Below are positions 14,310-22,489 of a DNA stretch of 33,232 nt, one piece after another (position 1 is the first letter of the stretch; every line of letters starts with the position of its first letter). The notes beneath the pieces are model-generated. The model was given only the letters and a program-made list of their open reading frames with translations. It was not told the DNA's origin and searched no databases. A program made the position numbers and the translations under genes. Where the stretch lies: contig JANZZE010000011.1 in the NCBI GenBank assembly GCA_026419545.1, forward strand, positions 1-33,232. The letters run 5' to 3'. Source of the stretch: Acidimicrobiales bacterium (GTDB lineage: Bacteria > Actinomycetota > Acidimicrobiia > Acidimicrobiales > Acidimicrobilacustridaceae).

Positions 14310-15728
14310 TCAGAGCGCGTTCGTACGGCGCAGGCGCTGAAATGGGAAAGCTCCAACGACTAGCGGCACCCAGAACGTCAACGAACGCCACACCAAGACT
14401 GCAACGACAGCAGTCCCCACCGCCACACCCGCGATGAGCAAACCGAGCACCGCGGTGCACTCGACGGCGCCTACACCGCCCGGCGTGGGAACAAGTGCTG
14501 CTGCGAGCATGGAGACCAGCGCGATCACCGCGATCCGCCAGAAGGACAGCTCTCCACCAACGGTCGCGACTGAAGCGCCGAACGCGACGACATGAGCCAA
14601 GGGCAGCGCAACTGCCGCGACACCAAGCCCCGCGCCACCTGAGCCGGTGAGCAGCGAACGAAGCCCATCGAACGACGGCTTGACCGTCAGGTAACGGATG
14701 CGGTCGGCTGCCCGGGATACTCCCAACAGCAAAAAGAGGCAGACCGCGGCGAGAAGGTAGGGCCACCGCTTCGGTAGATCGACATGGGGAAGGTGGCGGA
14801 GATCGGCTTGCAGCACAGCGACAACGCTGACCGTGACGAACCCGAACACGCCGATGAGTTGGCGCCCGCCCTCTGCGCGTAACACGGCGGACACCTCACC
14901 ATGAGCTCGTTTCGCGAGAAAGTGAGCCTCCAAGCCAAGCGGACCGAGCGGGGGGAGAAGTCGACTGGCGAAGTTGGAGGCAGCGGTCACCTCCAAAGCG
15001 TCGATCAGGCGGACCTGGGCCGGAGCGCTGAGGGCGAGCTGGGCCGCCGCGATCAGGTGACCCGCGAAGATTGCGGCCACCACCACGGCGACAAACGGCC
15101 AACGCAGACCGCTCGACACGACATCGACCTGCTGGCTGCCGGCCAACCAGACCAGCCCCGCCGCGCTCAGCACGCCAACGCCAAGGAGCAACCCCAGATC
15201 GAGACGCTCGAACGGCGGCAACACTCGACCAAGCTGCCTTTGGTCGAGCTGGGGCGGCGGACGCAGGTACATGCCCGGTGCGTCGGGAGGAGGGGCGCGC
15301 AGCAGAGACTCAAAGCGTGGCGCACGTCGATAGGCGATGCGGTCGTCAATCAGTCCCACCACTGCGCCGAGCAGCCCCAAACCGACAAACGCCGCAAACG
15401 CAATTGCCGCTCGCTGCATCTGGGGAACAGCCCGCTCCCGACACGTCGGTTGCAGAGATCGCCGAGTCGCCTCCGGTGATTCCCCAGGCGTCGCTTTCAG
15501 GTCCGGCCGGTTGAACACCACGAACCCGATGGCTGTACCACAGTCCTGGACGCCCGGGTTCCGAAGTGGAGTAAACGCCAACCACGCCGCAGCTACCAGG
15601 GCGACCAGCGAGCCGACCAACAACGTCTTGGCCATCGCCCACGGGATGCTGCTCGGTTCACGCGACCCCCGTCTTTGCAAGGACGAGGACGGCGAGGCTG
15701 GTGGCGATGCGATCTGCGACACGGTCAT
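14310..15728 (-). CDS. Lysylphosphatidylglycerol synthase TM-region/UPF0104 family membrane protein
   Basis: A 472-residue multi-pass membrane protein of the family named after the membrane half of MprF (PF03706); related proteins act as lipid flippases. The N-terminus has an early membrane segment (TLLVGSLVALVAAAWLAFTP), a soluble stretch of about 50 residues with two cysteines, and a second segment. The UPF0104 core starts near residue 190 and includes the conserved FASRLLPPLGPLGLEAHFLAKRAHGEVS and PTPGGVGAVECTAVLGLL loops. No synthetase domain is attached, so it does not make lysyl-lipid itself. ATG 15728 overlaps the stop of the PI-PLC-like gene as ATGA; the longer frame to 15944 lies inside that gene and is rejected. 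Lipid handling is inferred from both the family and the partner gene. Confidence 0.8.
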   Translation of the reverse strand: MTVSQIASPPASPSSSLQRRGSREPSSIPWAMAKTLLVGSLVALVAAAWLAFTPLRNPGVQDCGTAIGFVVFNRPDLKATPGESPEATRRSLQPTCRERAVPQMQRAAIAFAAFVGLGLLGAVVGLIDDRIAYRRAPRFESLLRAPPPDAPGMYLRPPPQLDQRQLGRVLPPFERLDLGLLLGVGVLSAAGLVWLAGSQQVDVVSSGLRWPFVAVVVAAIFAGHLIAAAQLALSAPAQVRLIDALEVTAASNFASRLLPPLGPLGLEAHFLAKRAHGEVSAVLRAEGGRQLIGVFGFVTVSVVAVLQADLRHLPHVDLPKRWPYLLAAVCLFLLLGVSRAADRIRYLTVKPSFDGLRSLLTGSGGAGLGVAAVALPLAHVVAFGASVATVGGELSFWRIAVIALVSMLAAALVPTPGGVGAVECTAVLGLLIAGVAVGTAVVAVLVWRSLTFWVPLVVGAFPFQRLRRTNAL

Positions 15729-16954
15729 CCGGTGAACGACGGCGCGGCACCGACCGGTAGCGGAAGTTGCCTGAGGGCCGGAGGATCGGGATCCGGAGGC
15801 AGGTTTTCGATCGCCGTGTTCAGGCACGCGGGTGGAGCATTCACCGGGTTGCAACGCGCCGGCGTCCCGCCCGGAATCGCGGCAACATAGTCGGAACCCC
15901 AACGGGCCGAGTATCCCGGCACGGGATAGTCCGTGCTGACCCACTGCGCACCGCTCCGAAGCGCAGCATCGCGCTGACTGACGTCACCTGCTAGCACCGT
16001 GACCACCGGCGTGTCAGCTCTCGTCCTCACCACATAGCCAGCCGCCACCAACTGCCGGATCGCTTCTTCGTTCGGGCCGAGCGGATCGTTCATCTTGATG
16101 AACGCAGCGTCGGGCTCACCGGGGCTTGCAGGGGTGAACGCCACCCGGCCTTCAAGTGATGGGCGGCCGGCCCGGTACTCGTCCCGCTTGTTGTCGAGCA
16201 GGAACATCACCTGGCCTCGTACGTCGTCGATCAGCGGCCACCCATCGGTCAAGATGGCGTCCTCGAGTGTGAGGTGCGAGCCCCGCACGTCATCAGGTGT
16301 CAACAAACGGCTTTCAGGGAATTGGCTGCGAATCTCCGCGTCAAGCGCATCCAGCTCGATGGGGCCCACCGGCAACGGATCAGGAGGGCCAGGCAGATCG
16401 ACGTTGTCCTTGACTTCGATCAGGATCGCGATCGGCATGTGATCCGGATGTGCATCGGACCAGGCTCTCACTACCGCCAGGCAATCGACAAAGACCTCGC
16501 AATTCGAGCGCTCGTCGAATCCTTCGATGTGGAACACCTTGTAGCCCGGCCGCCCGAGCGGCCGCCACAAGCTGCCAGCAGGATCGGCGTAGACATCCAG
16601 TTCGATCTGGCGCACCCCTTCCCGGCTGAACTGGTGATCCAGCGGCGGGTGGGAATAGGCAAGTTGAATCGCCTGGGGGTCAATCCCCAACAGAATCTGC
16701 AGCAGATCGGGCGGCGGCTCGATGTGGTAGCTGTTGTGCGTTCCGATCACCTGCATCTGATTGAGCCGGATACCGGATGCCGGAGACGCGCCACTAGTCG
16801 CAGCCGAAGCGACGCGTTGGCTGACCGACGGGGCGAGACCCCAATTGATCGCCGCGACCACAGCGAGCACGACCGCTACCAATACCTTCCGCCGACGTAG
16901 CTTGCGGGAACTCTGCGAGGGAGTCAGTGGTGGGGTTGGAGCGGTCAAGGACAC
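15725..16954 (-). CDS. Secreted Ca2+-dependent PI-PLC-like phosphodiesterase
   Basis: A 409-residue exported protein of the PLC-like phosphodiesterase (TIM-barrel) superfamily, closest by motif to the bacterial Ca2+-dependent phosphoinositide PLC group (PI-PLC-C1). A basic N-terminus (SSRKLRRRK) and hydrophobic segment (VLVAVVLAVVAAINWGLAP) form a signal peptide or anchor. The catalytic region starts LNQMQVIGTHNSYHIEP (His73), then VRQIELDVYADPAG supplies the E-x-D metal ligands, and VFHIEGFDERSNC supplies the second histidine. The C-terminus holds AQWVSTDYPVPG, the usual last strand. GTG 16954 with GGAGGT at six bases fixes the start. The substrate may be a phosphoinositol lipid, which actinomycetes make, but that is inference. 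The gene overlaps the UPF0104 gene downstream. Confidence 0.85.
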   Translation of the reverse strand: MSLTAPTPPLTPSQSSRKLRRRKVLVAVVLAVVAAINWGLAPSVSQRVASAATSGASPASGIRLNQMQVIGTHNSYHIEPPPDLLQILLGIDPQAIQLAYSHPPLDHQFSREGVRQIELDVYADPAGSLWRPLGRPGYKVFHIEGFDERSNCEVFVDCLAVVRAWSDAHPDHMPIAILIEVKDNVDLPGPPDPLPVGPIELDALDAEIRSQFPESRLLTPDDVRGSHLTLEDAILTDGWPLIDDVRGQVMFLLDNKRDEYRAGRPSLEGRVAFTPASPGEPDAAFIKMNDPLGPNEEAIRQLVAAGYVVRTRADTPVVTVLAGDVSQRDAALRSGAQWVSTDYPVPGYSARWGSDYVAAIPGGTPARCNPVNAPPACLNTAIENLPPDPDPPALRQLPLPVGAAPSFTG

Positions 16955-16960
16955 GGGAGC

Positions 16961-16966
16961 ACCTCC
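16961..16966 (-). promoter_or_regulatory. Ribosome binding site of the PI-PLC-like gene
   Basis: GGAGGT on the minus strand, six bases before GTG 16954. It removes the 35 upstream in-frame residues from the protein and leaves a clean signal peptide. Confidence 0.75.
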
Positions 16967-17124
16967 ACGAGAGCAGTCAGGCAAAAGTCTGGCGTACCAC
17001 GGAGGCTCGGGGCACAGCGAGACCTTCCGCCAAAGTGGGATGGAATGTGCAAGAGCCACACATCACGACACGATGGCCACCATGGCCTCCTCGCACCAGG
17101 TCGCCCAATCGCGCGCCGATCCCC

Positions 17125-17186
17125 CAGAGCACCGTCACCCCACGATCGCCAGCTGACCAGAGCACCGTCACCCCACGATCGCCGGC
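17125..17186. repeat. Two-copy tandem duplication (period 33) at the acyltransferase gene end
   Basis: A 29-base unit at 17125-17153 recurs at 17158-17186 with one difference (CCAGC versus CCGGC). The copy at 17158 contains the last codons and stop of the acyltransferase gene (AIVG, stop); the other copy lies just after it and repeats the same codons and stop. It looks like a recent slippage duplication with no coding effect. Confidence 0.85.
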
Positions 17187-18595
17187 TTGATCTGGGACCG
17201 CTCTGCGAGCTCGGCGATCGCCTCGCCTATCGCCCGGGTGATCGCATGGGAATCCGCAACGGCGTCACGGCACGCCAATACCCCGACATTGAGCTGGTCG
17301 AGGTAACTCCAGACCGTGATGTTGAGGCCGATCCCTTCGAGCACCGGTCCCACCGAATAGATGCTGAGCAGCCGGGCGCCTCCGACGAACAGCGGTTCGC
17401 GCGGACCTGGAACGTTCGACACCACGACGTTGATCGGCGGCGGGAACTGGTCGGCAATTCGGAGCCGCGACCACAGCCGAACAGCAAAGCTGTACGGCTT
17501 CGGCGGCGTGTACTGCACCCAGTCGTGCATCATCTCGACGCCGAGCAGATTGTGCAGGACCCTGGCCTCTGCCGTCACCTCGTGAATGATCTGTAACCGG
17601 CGGACTGGATCGGGCTCGTCCGTCGCAAGCGTCGTGAAGAGATTCGATACCCTATTGCCGCCGAGCCGGCGAATCTCGTCGGGACGATCGGTCGAGACAG
17701 GTACACCGGCAACCAGCGATCGATCCGGGAGCTCACCGCGATCGATCAGGTATCGGCGTAGCGCGCCGCCAACCACCGCGAGCACCACGTCGTTGACGGT
17801 CACCCCGAAAGCTCGACGAATCTTGCGTACCTCTTCGAGACTGAACGTTGCGGTGGCGAACGACCGGCGCGGCGTCAACGCGCGATTGAACGAGGTCCGG
17901 GGAGTATCGAGAACAGGACGGGGTGGCGTGACCGACATCGTCCGGCGGTGACGCACGACGTCTGCGAGGTTGTGAAGGGTTCGCCACACCAAAGCGGGGA
18001 GCTTCCCGATGAGCCGGGCTTGATCACGTAGCGCCTCAACCACCAGACGACGTCTCGTCGGCAACTCCTCGGGATACCAACGTGGTGGACCGGCGGGAAC
18101 TGATTCCCCAAGCTCCTCCGGCGTCGTGCTCATCACGTTCGCGAGAAGCGCAGCGGCGGCCATCCCGTCAACCACGGCATGGTGGATCTTCACCAGGACT
18201 GCGAGCTTCGATCCCTCGAACCCGTCTATCAGATACAACTCCCACAAGGGCCGCCGCCGATCGAGGGGACGGCCCGCGATGTCGGCGACCACCTCGTCGA
18301 GTTGGCCTCGATCACCGACTACGGGGAGCTTCACCCGGCGCACGTGGTAGTCGATGTCGAAATCAGGGTCCTCGACCCACACCGGATGATTGAGGCCGAG
18401 CGGGACTTCGACCACCCGGCGACGGAACGGTGGGAGGAGGTGGAGCCGGTCGGCGATCTGCTGGCGGAACCATGCGAGCGGCAGGTCCGACTGACCCGGT
18501 GCTGTTTCCAGCACCGCCAGCTTCAATGTATGCATCAGGAGAGTGGGAGTCTCCATGTACAGGAACCCGGCATCGAGCCCGCTCAACCGCTCCAT
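17168..18595 (-). CDS. Wax ester synthase/diacylglycerol acyltransferase (WS/DGAT), copy 1
   Basis: WS/DGAT enzymes esterify fatty alcohols or diacylglycerol with acyl-CoA to make storage wax or triacylglycerol, working at the membrane and lipid-body surface. The 475-residue protein begins MERLSGLDAGFLYMETPT and has the catalytic HHxxxDG motif (His138, His139, Asp143 in KIHHAVVDG), the PLWELYLIDG motif before it, the NDVVLAVVGGALRRYL motif and the C-terminal VVSNVPGPREPLFVGGARL. Start: ATG 18595 gives the same length as the second copy; the open frame to 18679 is unlike the family. GATACT (18603-18608, minus strand) stands seven bases before the ATG, so a leaderless promoter is likely. The upstream interval is shared with the divergent serine hydrolase. 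The gene end is tandemly duplicated. Confidence 0.93.
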   Translation of the reverse strand: MERLSGLDAGFLYMETPTLLMHTLKLAVLETAPGQSDLPLAWFRQQIADRLHLLPPFRRRVVEVPLGLNHPVWVEDPDFDIDYHVRRVKLPVVGDRGQLDEVVADIAGRPLDRRRPLWELYLIDGFEGSKLAVLVKIHHAVVDGMAAAALLANVMSTTPEELGESVPAGPPRWYPEELPTRRRLVVEALRDQARLIGKLPALVWRTLHNLADVVRHRRTMSVTPPRPVLDTPRTSFNRALTPRRSFATATFSLEEVRKIRRAFGVTVNDVVLAVVGGALRRYLIDRGELPDRSLVAGVPVSTDRPDEIRRLGGNRVSNLFTTLATDEPDPVRRLQIIHEVTAEARVLHNLLGVEMMHDWVQYTPPKPYSFAVRLWSRLRIADQFPPPINVVVSNVPGPREPLFVGGARLLSIYSVGPVLEGIGLNITVWSYLDQLNVGVLACRDAVADSHAITRAIGEAIAELAERSQIKPAIVG

Positions 18596-18724
18596 AGGAA
18601 CGAGTATCGCACCGACAACGGAGGAAACGCCGTTGCGAAGATGACCCGGCGTCACGTTCGCGCGCTCCCCCAAAGGCAAGATGTTCCCCTGCCTTCGCCG
18701 ACCGACCCGTTACACACTCAAGAT

Positions 18725-18746
18725 GGGCTCCGAACCGAAGGAGCCC
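18725..18746. promoter_or_regulatory. Inverted repeat in a divergent promoter region
   Basis: GGGCTCC, eight bases, GGAGCCC: perfect 7-bp arms about 40 bases before the serine hydrolase start and 130 bases upstream of the acyltransferase. It could be an operator for either gene or an RNA hairpin; the sequence does not decide. Confidence 0.35.
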
Positions 18747-18785
18747 TCCTCTCCGTGAATCGGTCACCGCCTTTGTAGGAGTAGC

Positions 18786-19982
18786 GTGCCTCCCGTGGCA
18801 GCTGATGACAGCAATCGCGACGCCTACGAGGTCACAGATCCGGTCACGCTCGGCCTCGTCCCTGAACGCTTGGATGCGCTCATCGATCGAGCACGGCGTG
18901 AAATCGATGAAGGCCTGTTACCCTCGTGCCAACTGGCGGTGGCCCGCCAGGGTCGACTCGCCCTCTTCGAAACACTGGGCGACGCAGCCCACTCGAGTCG
19001 CTACACGATCTTCTCCTGTACCAAGGGACTCGTGGCTGGCGCGATCTGGATCCTGTTGCGATCCGGTGATCTCTCGCTCGATGTTCGAGTCGCCGAACTC
19101 GTGCCGGAGTTCGGCACCAATGGCAAAGAAGTCATCACTGTCGAACAGCTGCTGACCCACACCGCCGGATTCCCAACGGCACCGATGAGCGCGACTGTCG
19201 CCGCAAGTCGTGAAGGACGTCTCGCTCAATTCGCGAAATGGCGGCTCAACTGGGAGCCGGGCAGCCGGTTCGAATATCACCCGACCTCTGCTCACTGGGT
19301 TCTCGGGGAGCTGATCGAACGGGTCACTGGCGAGGACTTCCGAGCCTTCATCGTCGACCAAGTCGCACGACGGCACGGTCTCACCCGGTTCGGTCTCGGG
19401 GTAGGACCCGGCGAGCAGGACGACATCAACGACCTCTGCCTCGTCGGTCAGCACCCGACACGCGAAGCTATCGAAGCCGTTTTGGGCTTCCCTCTCGATC
19501 TCGCCGAGCTGATGGGAGAGGTGACCGACGAAGCGCTGCTGAGCTTCAACCAACCCGAGGTGCGAGCCGTCGGTTTTCCTGGTGGGGGTGGCGTCGCGAC
19601 AGCAGCGGACCTGGCTCTCTATTACCAGTCGGTCCTACATGATCCATTCGACATCTGGAGCCCCGAGCGTCTCAGCTGGGCCACCCAGGTGCGCTGCGAT
19701 CTTCCTGATCCGCTGCGCGGGGTTCCTGCCCACCGAAGCCTTGGCCTGGTAGTGGCGGGCCACCCACCAGACGCTCAGCTGCGAGGGTTCGGTTATGGTC
19801 TGTCGCCGCGCAGTTTCGGACACGACGGCGCAGGCGGTCAGATTGCCTGGTGCGATCCCGTGAGCGGCGTTTCGTTCGCGTACCTGACGAATGGTCGCGA
19901 TCTCGACATCTTGCGCGAAGCGCGCCGCACCATCGGTCTCTCCAGCCGGGCGGCCGTCGTGGCCGATCCAACCTCAGGGTGA
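18786..19982 (+). CDS. Serine hydrolase of the beta-lactamase class C/EstB family
   Basis: A 398-residue penicillin-binding-fold hydrolase, most likely an esterase or lipase rather than a beta-lactamase. The nucleophile motif SxxK is Ser77-Cys-Thr-Lys80 (TIFSCTKG). Further family marks are LLTHTAGFP, the tyrosine region FEYHPTSAHWVLGELIERVTG (Tyr164), FPGGGGVATAADLALYYQ, and the late HDGAGG motif in place of KTG. No signal peptide is visible, so it should be cytoplasmic. GTG 18786 follows AGGAG at four bases; GTG 18795 is an alternative. It lies between two WS/DGAT genes, divergent from one and followed after 102 bases by the other, so turnover of esters or storage lipid is a reasonable guess. 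Confidence 0.88.
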   Translation: MPPVAADDSNRDAYEVTDPVTLGLVPERLDALIDRARREIDEGLLPSCQLAVARQGRLALFETLGDAAHSSRYTIFSCTKGLVAGAIWILLRSGDLSLDVRVAELVPEFGTNGKEVITVEQLLTHTAGFPTAPMSATVAASREGRLAQFAKWRLNWEPGSRFEYHPTSAHWVLGELIERVTGEDFRAFIVDQVARRHGLTRFGLGVGPGEQDDINDLCLVGQHPTREAIEAVLGFPLDLAELMGEVTDEALLSFNQPEVRAVGFPGGGGVATAADLALYYQSVLHDPFDIWSPERLSWATQVRCDLPDPLRGVPAHRSLGLVVAGHPPDAQLRGFGYGLSPRSFGHDGAGGQIAWCDPVSGVSFAYLTNGRDLDILREARRTIGLSSRAAVVADPTSG

Positions 19983-20084
19983 ATGGATTGAGCATGTCAT
20001 CGGCTCCTCGGCTGGCACGACAAGCCCGGGAACACCCAACCCAGCAACAACCCCGCTTGAACAACGAATAGAGGGAGACCGCCA

Positions 20085-21512
20085 ATGCAACGGCTCAGCG
20101 GGATGGACGCATCGTTCCTCTATATGGAGACGCCAACCCACCACATGCACGTGTGCGGGACGCTGTTGCTCGACCCGTCCACCATGAAGGATGGCTATTC
20201 CTTCGATCGGTTCAAGGAACTGATCAGAGCACGTCTCCACCTCATGCCCATGCTTCGCCGCCGCGTGCTCATGGTTCCATTGAACATCGACCATCCGGTC
20301 TGGATCGAGGATCCTGATTTCAATCTCGACCGTCATATACACCGATTGACGGTGCACCCGCCGGGCACCCCGCACGAACTCGCCGATGTCGTCGGCGACA
20401 TCGCCTCCCGACCCCTCGATCGATCGCTACCACTGTGGGAGATGAACGTCGTCGAAGGACTCGAGGACGGGGCCGTCGCGCTCGTCACCAAAATGCACCA
20501 TGCGTGTATCGACGGGATCACCGGTGCCGACATGATGTCCCATCTCCTCGACCTCGAACCTGATACACCATCGGTGCCTCCCCCAGCTGACGAATGGGTG
20601 CCCGACGCGGTGCCGTCGGACGTCGCACTCTGCGCCGACGCGCTCGTCTCACGAGCCAAGGATCCGCTGCGGACCGTGCGGGCGCTCAGTCGCACGGGAC
20701 GGTCCCTCATCGAGATGGGGCGCCAGGTGATCGGAATCGGCACGGACCAGCGACTGCGCCCGGCTCTTCCGTTCACCGGGCCCCGGACCCTTTTCAATGC
20801 CCCGATAACAGCGAATCGGGTGGTTGCGTTCGGTCAAGCGCGACTTGACGACCTGAAACTGATCAAGAACACCTTTGCCACCACCGTGAACGACGTGGTC
20901 TTGGCCGCGTCGGCGATGACACTACGCAGGTATCTGTTGCATCACGACGACCTCCCCGACCGACCGCTGATCGCCGCGGTGCCAGTCTCAGTGCATGGCA
21001 AGACCGAACATGGCGGGACAAACCAGGTATCCAACATGTTCGTCCGCCTGCCGGTCGATACCGATGACCCGGTGGAACAACTTCTGCGCATCCACGAGGA
21101 AACCAAGGATGCCAAGGCGGTCCACAATGCCATGGGCGCCGACCTCATCCAGGACATGGCGCTCATCGCGCCGCCGGGCATCTACAACCTCGCGCTACGG
21201 CTCTATGCACTCCCACAAGTGTCGGCGACCCTGCCGCCAGTCCAGAACGTCGTCATCTCCAACGTCCCGGGACCGCCCATACCGCTCTACATCGCGGGTG
21301 CCCGTGTGAAAGGCATATACCCGTTTGGACCGCTGATCGAAGGCTCCGGCGTCAACATTACCGTGCTGTCGAACATGGGCAACATGGACTTCGGTGTCAT
21401 TGCGTGCGGAGACACCGTGCCCGACGTATGGCAGATCGCCGATGGTTTCAGTGCAGCCGTCCTCGAGCTTCGCGCCGCCGCGAAATCACAAACGGCGCCA
21501 ACGGAACGCTGA
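20085..21512 (+). CDS. Wax ester synthase/diacylglycerol acyltransferase (WS/DGAT), copy 2
   Basis: A 475-residue paralogue of the acyltransferase at 17168-18595, with the same ends and motif spacing: MQRLSGMDASFLYMETPTHH, PLWEMNVVEG, catalytic His138, His139 and Asp143 in KMHHACIDG, then NDVVLAASAMTLRRYL and VISNVPGPPIPLYIAGARV. Differences in the central linker (about 165-215) and in the strand after the start suggest different acyl acceptors, though this cannot be read directly. A GGGAG seven bases before ATG 20085 is a good ribosome binding site, unlike copy 1, which looks leaderless. It follows the serine hydrolase on the same strand and precedes the KstR-like promoter at 21565. Triacylglycerol or wax storage is the likely role. 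Confidence 0.94.
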   Translation: MQRLSGMDASFLYMETPTHHMHVCGTLLLDPSTMKDGYSFDRFKELIRARLHLMPMLRRRVLMVPLNIDHPVWIEDPDFNLDRHIHRLTVHPPGTPHELADVVGDIASRPLDRSLPLWEMNVVEGLEDGAVALVTKMHHACIDGITGADMMSHLLDLEPDTPSVPPPADEWVPDAVPSDVALCADALVSRAKDPLRTVRALSRTGRSLIEMGRQVIGIGTDQRLRPALPFTGPRTLFNAPITANRVVAFGQARLDDLKLIKNTFATTVNDVVLAASAMTLRRYLLHHDDLPDRPLIAAVPVSVHGKTEHGGTNQVSNMFVRLPVDTDDPVEQLLRIHEETKDAKAVHNAMGADLIQDMALIAPPGIYNLALRLYALPQVSATLPPVQNVVISNVPGPPIPLYIAGARVKGIYPFGPLIEGSGVNITVLSNMGNMDFGVIACGDTVPDVWQIADGFSAAVLELRAAAKSQTAPTER

Positions 21513-21564
21513 ACCGCCACGCCCCAGAACCTTTCCCCACCGACTAAACCGCGGCCCGACTCAT

Positions 21565-21582
21565 TAGAACACGTTCTAGAAT
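21565..21582 (+). promoter_or_regulatory. KstR-like operator over a leaderless promoter, second copy
   Basis: TAGAAC-AC-GTTCTA at 21565-21578 is a perfect 14-base palindrome identical in arms to the one at 12213 and equal to the mycobacterial KstR consensus form. It overlaps TAGAAT (21577-21582), a TANNNT -10 box seven bases before ATG 21590. The same geometry before the paralogous gene at 12237 supports joint control by one repressor. Confidence 0.72.
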
Positions 21583-21589
21583 GGGCAGA

Positions 21590-22489
21590 ATGGCCGACCA
21601 GGACTCCGCCACCATGACCCCATTCGCAGGCATACGGATCATTGACACGATGGTCGGGTTCCCGAAGCGTGACCGGCGGGAAGTGTACAAGTTTCTCGCA
21701 CCGCACCTTCGTGATCGAGAGAGCAGGGAGGAGTTCTCCTTCCCGGCCCAGTACATGTTCAAAGACCTTCCTCCCGAAGTCGAGGACAACGTCGATCCGG
21801 TTGCGGTGGTTCTCGACAACATGGACCGTTTCGGTGTGGAACGGGCCATGGTGGGCGTGCGCAAAGACAGAGAGGACGCCATCCGAGCGCTGCGCGAACA
21901 CCCAGATCGTTTCATCGCCTCTGTCGAGATCGACCCGTCAGGGGGGATGGACGCAGTTCGCTACCTGGTCGAGATGTTCGAGACCTACGACGTGAAAGCG
22001 GTGACGACCTTCCCTGCGGGCTACCAGGTTCCGATCAACGACAAGCGCTACTACCCGATCTATGCAAAGTGCGTCGAACTCGACCTCCCGATCTTCGTGT
22101 GCGTTGGTGTGCCAGGCCCACGGGTGCCCCTTGCACCCCAGAAAGTCGAGTTGATCGACGAGGTCTGCTGGTTCTTCCCCGAGTTGAAATTGGTCATGCG
22201 ACACGGGGCCGAGCCGTGGACTGAGCTCGCGGTCAAGCTCATGCTCAAGTGGCCGAACCTGTACTACTCGACCTCCGCCTTCGCCCCGAAGCATTACCCG
22301 AAGCCGATCATCGACTATGCGAACACTCGGGGCGCGGACAAGGTTATCTACGCCGGCTATTTCCCAGCGGGGTTGACCTACGATCGCATCTGGGGCGACA
22401 TGCCCGGTGTCCCATTCGCTGAACATGTCTGGCCGAAGTTCTTGCGCGAGAACGCCATGCGTGTCCTGGGTCTCGACACCGACGATTGA
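21590..22489 (+). CDS. Amidohydrolase-fold (Amidohydro_2) protein with degenerate metal site, copy 2
   Basis: A 299-residue paralogue of the protein at 12237. Shared stretches include FPAQYMFK, DKRxYPIYAKCxELDxPIFV, VELIDEVCWFFPELK, RHGAEPWT, LMLKWPNLYYSTSAFAP and NTRGADKxxYAGYFP. As in copy 1, the N-terminal metal site DxHxH reads IIDTMVG, the middle site reads FVCVGVPGP, and the GSDxP aspartate is lost (YAGYFP); only the RHGAEPW histidine remains. Because both copies keep the same losses, these are conserved features of the group rather than decay. ATG 21590 is chosen over ATG 21581 because the latter lies inside the -10 box. The stop overlaps the start of the copper gene as TGATG. Its metabolic partner is not in the same operon, unlike copy 1. 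Confidence 0.82.
   Translation: MADQDSATMTPFAGIRIIDTMVGFPKRDRREVYKFLAPHLRDRESREEFSFPAQYMFKDLPPEVEDNVDPVAVVLDNMDRFGVERAMVGVRKDREDAIRALREHPDRFIASVEIDPSGGMDAVRYLVEMFETYDVKAVTTFPAGYQVPINDKRYYPIYAKCVELDLPIFVCVGVPGPRVPLAPQKVELIDEVCWFFPELKLVMRHGAEPWTELAVKLMLKWPNLYYSTSAFAPKHYPKPIIDYANTRGADKVIYAGYFPAGLTYDRIWGDMPGVPFAEHVWPKFLRENAMRVLGLDTDD

Noticed and set aside
17125-17186. Possible CRISPR or multi-copy repeat array
   Set aside because: Only two copies with a 4-base spacer, and one copy is the end of a coding gene; it is a simple tandem duplication.
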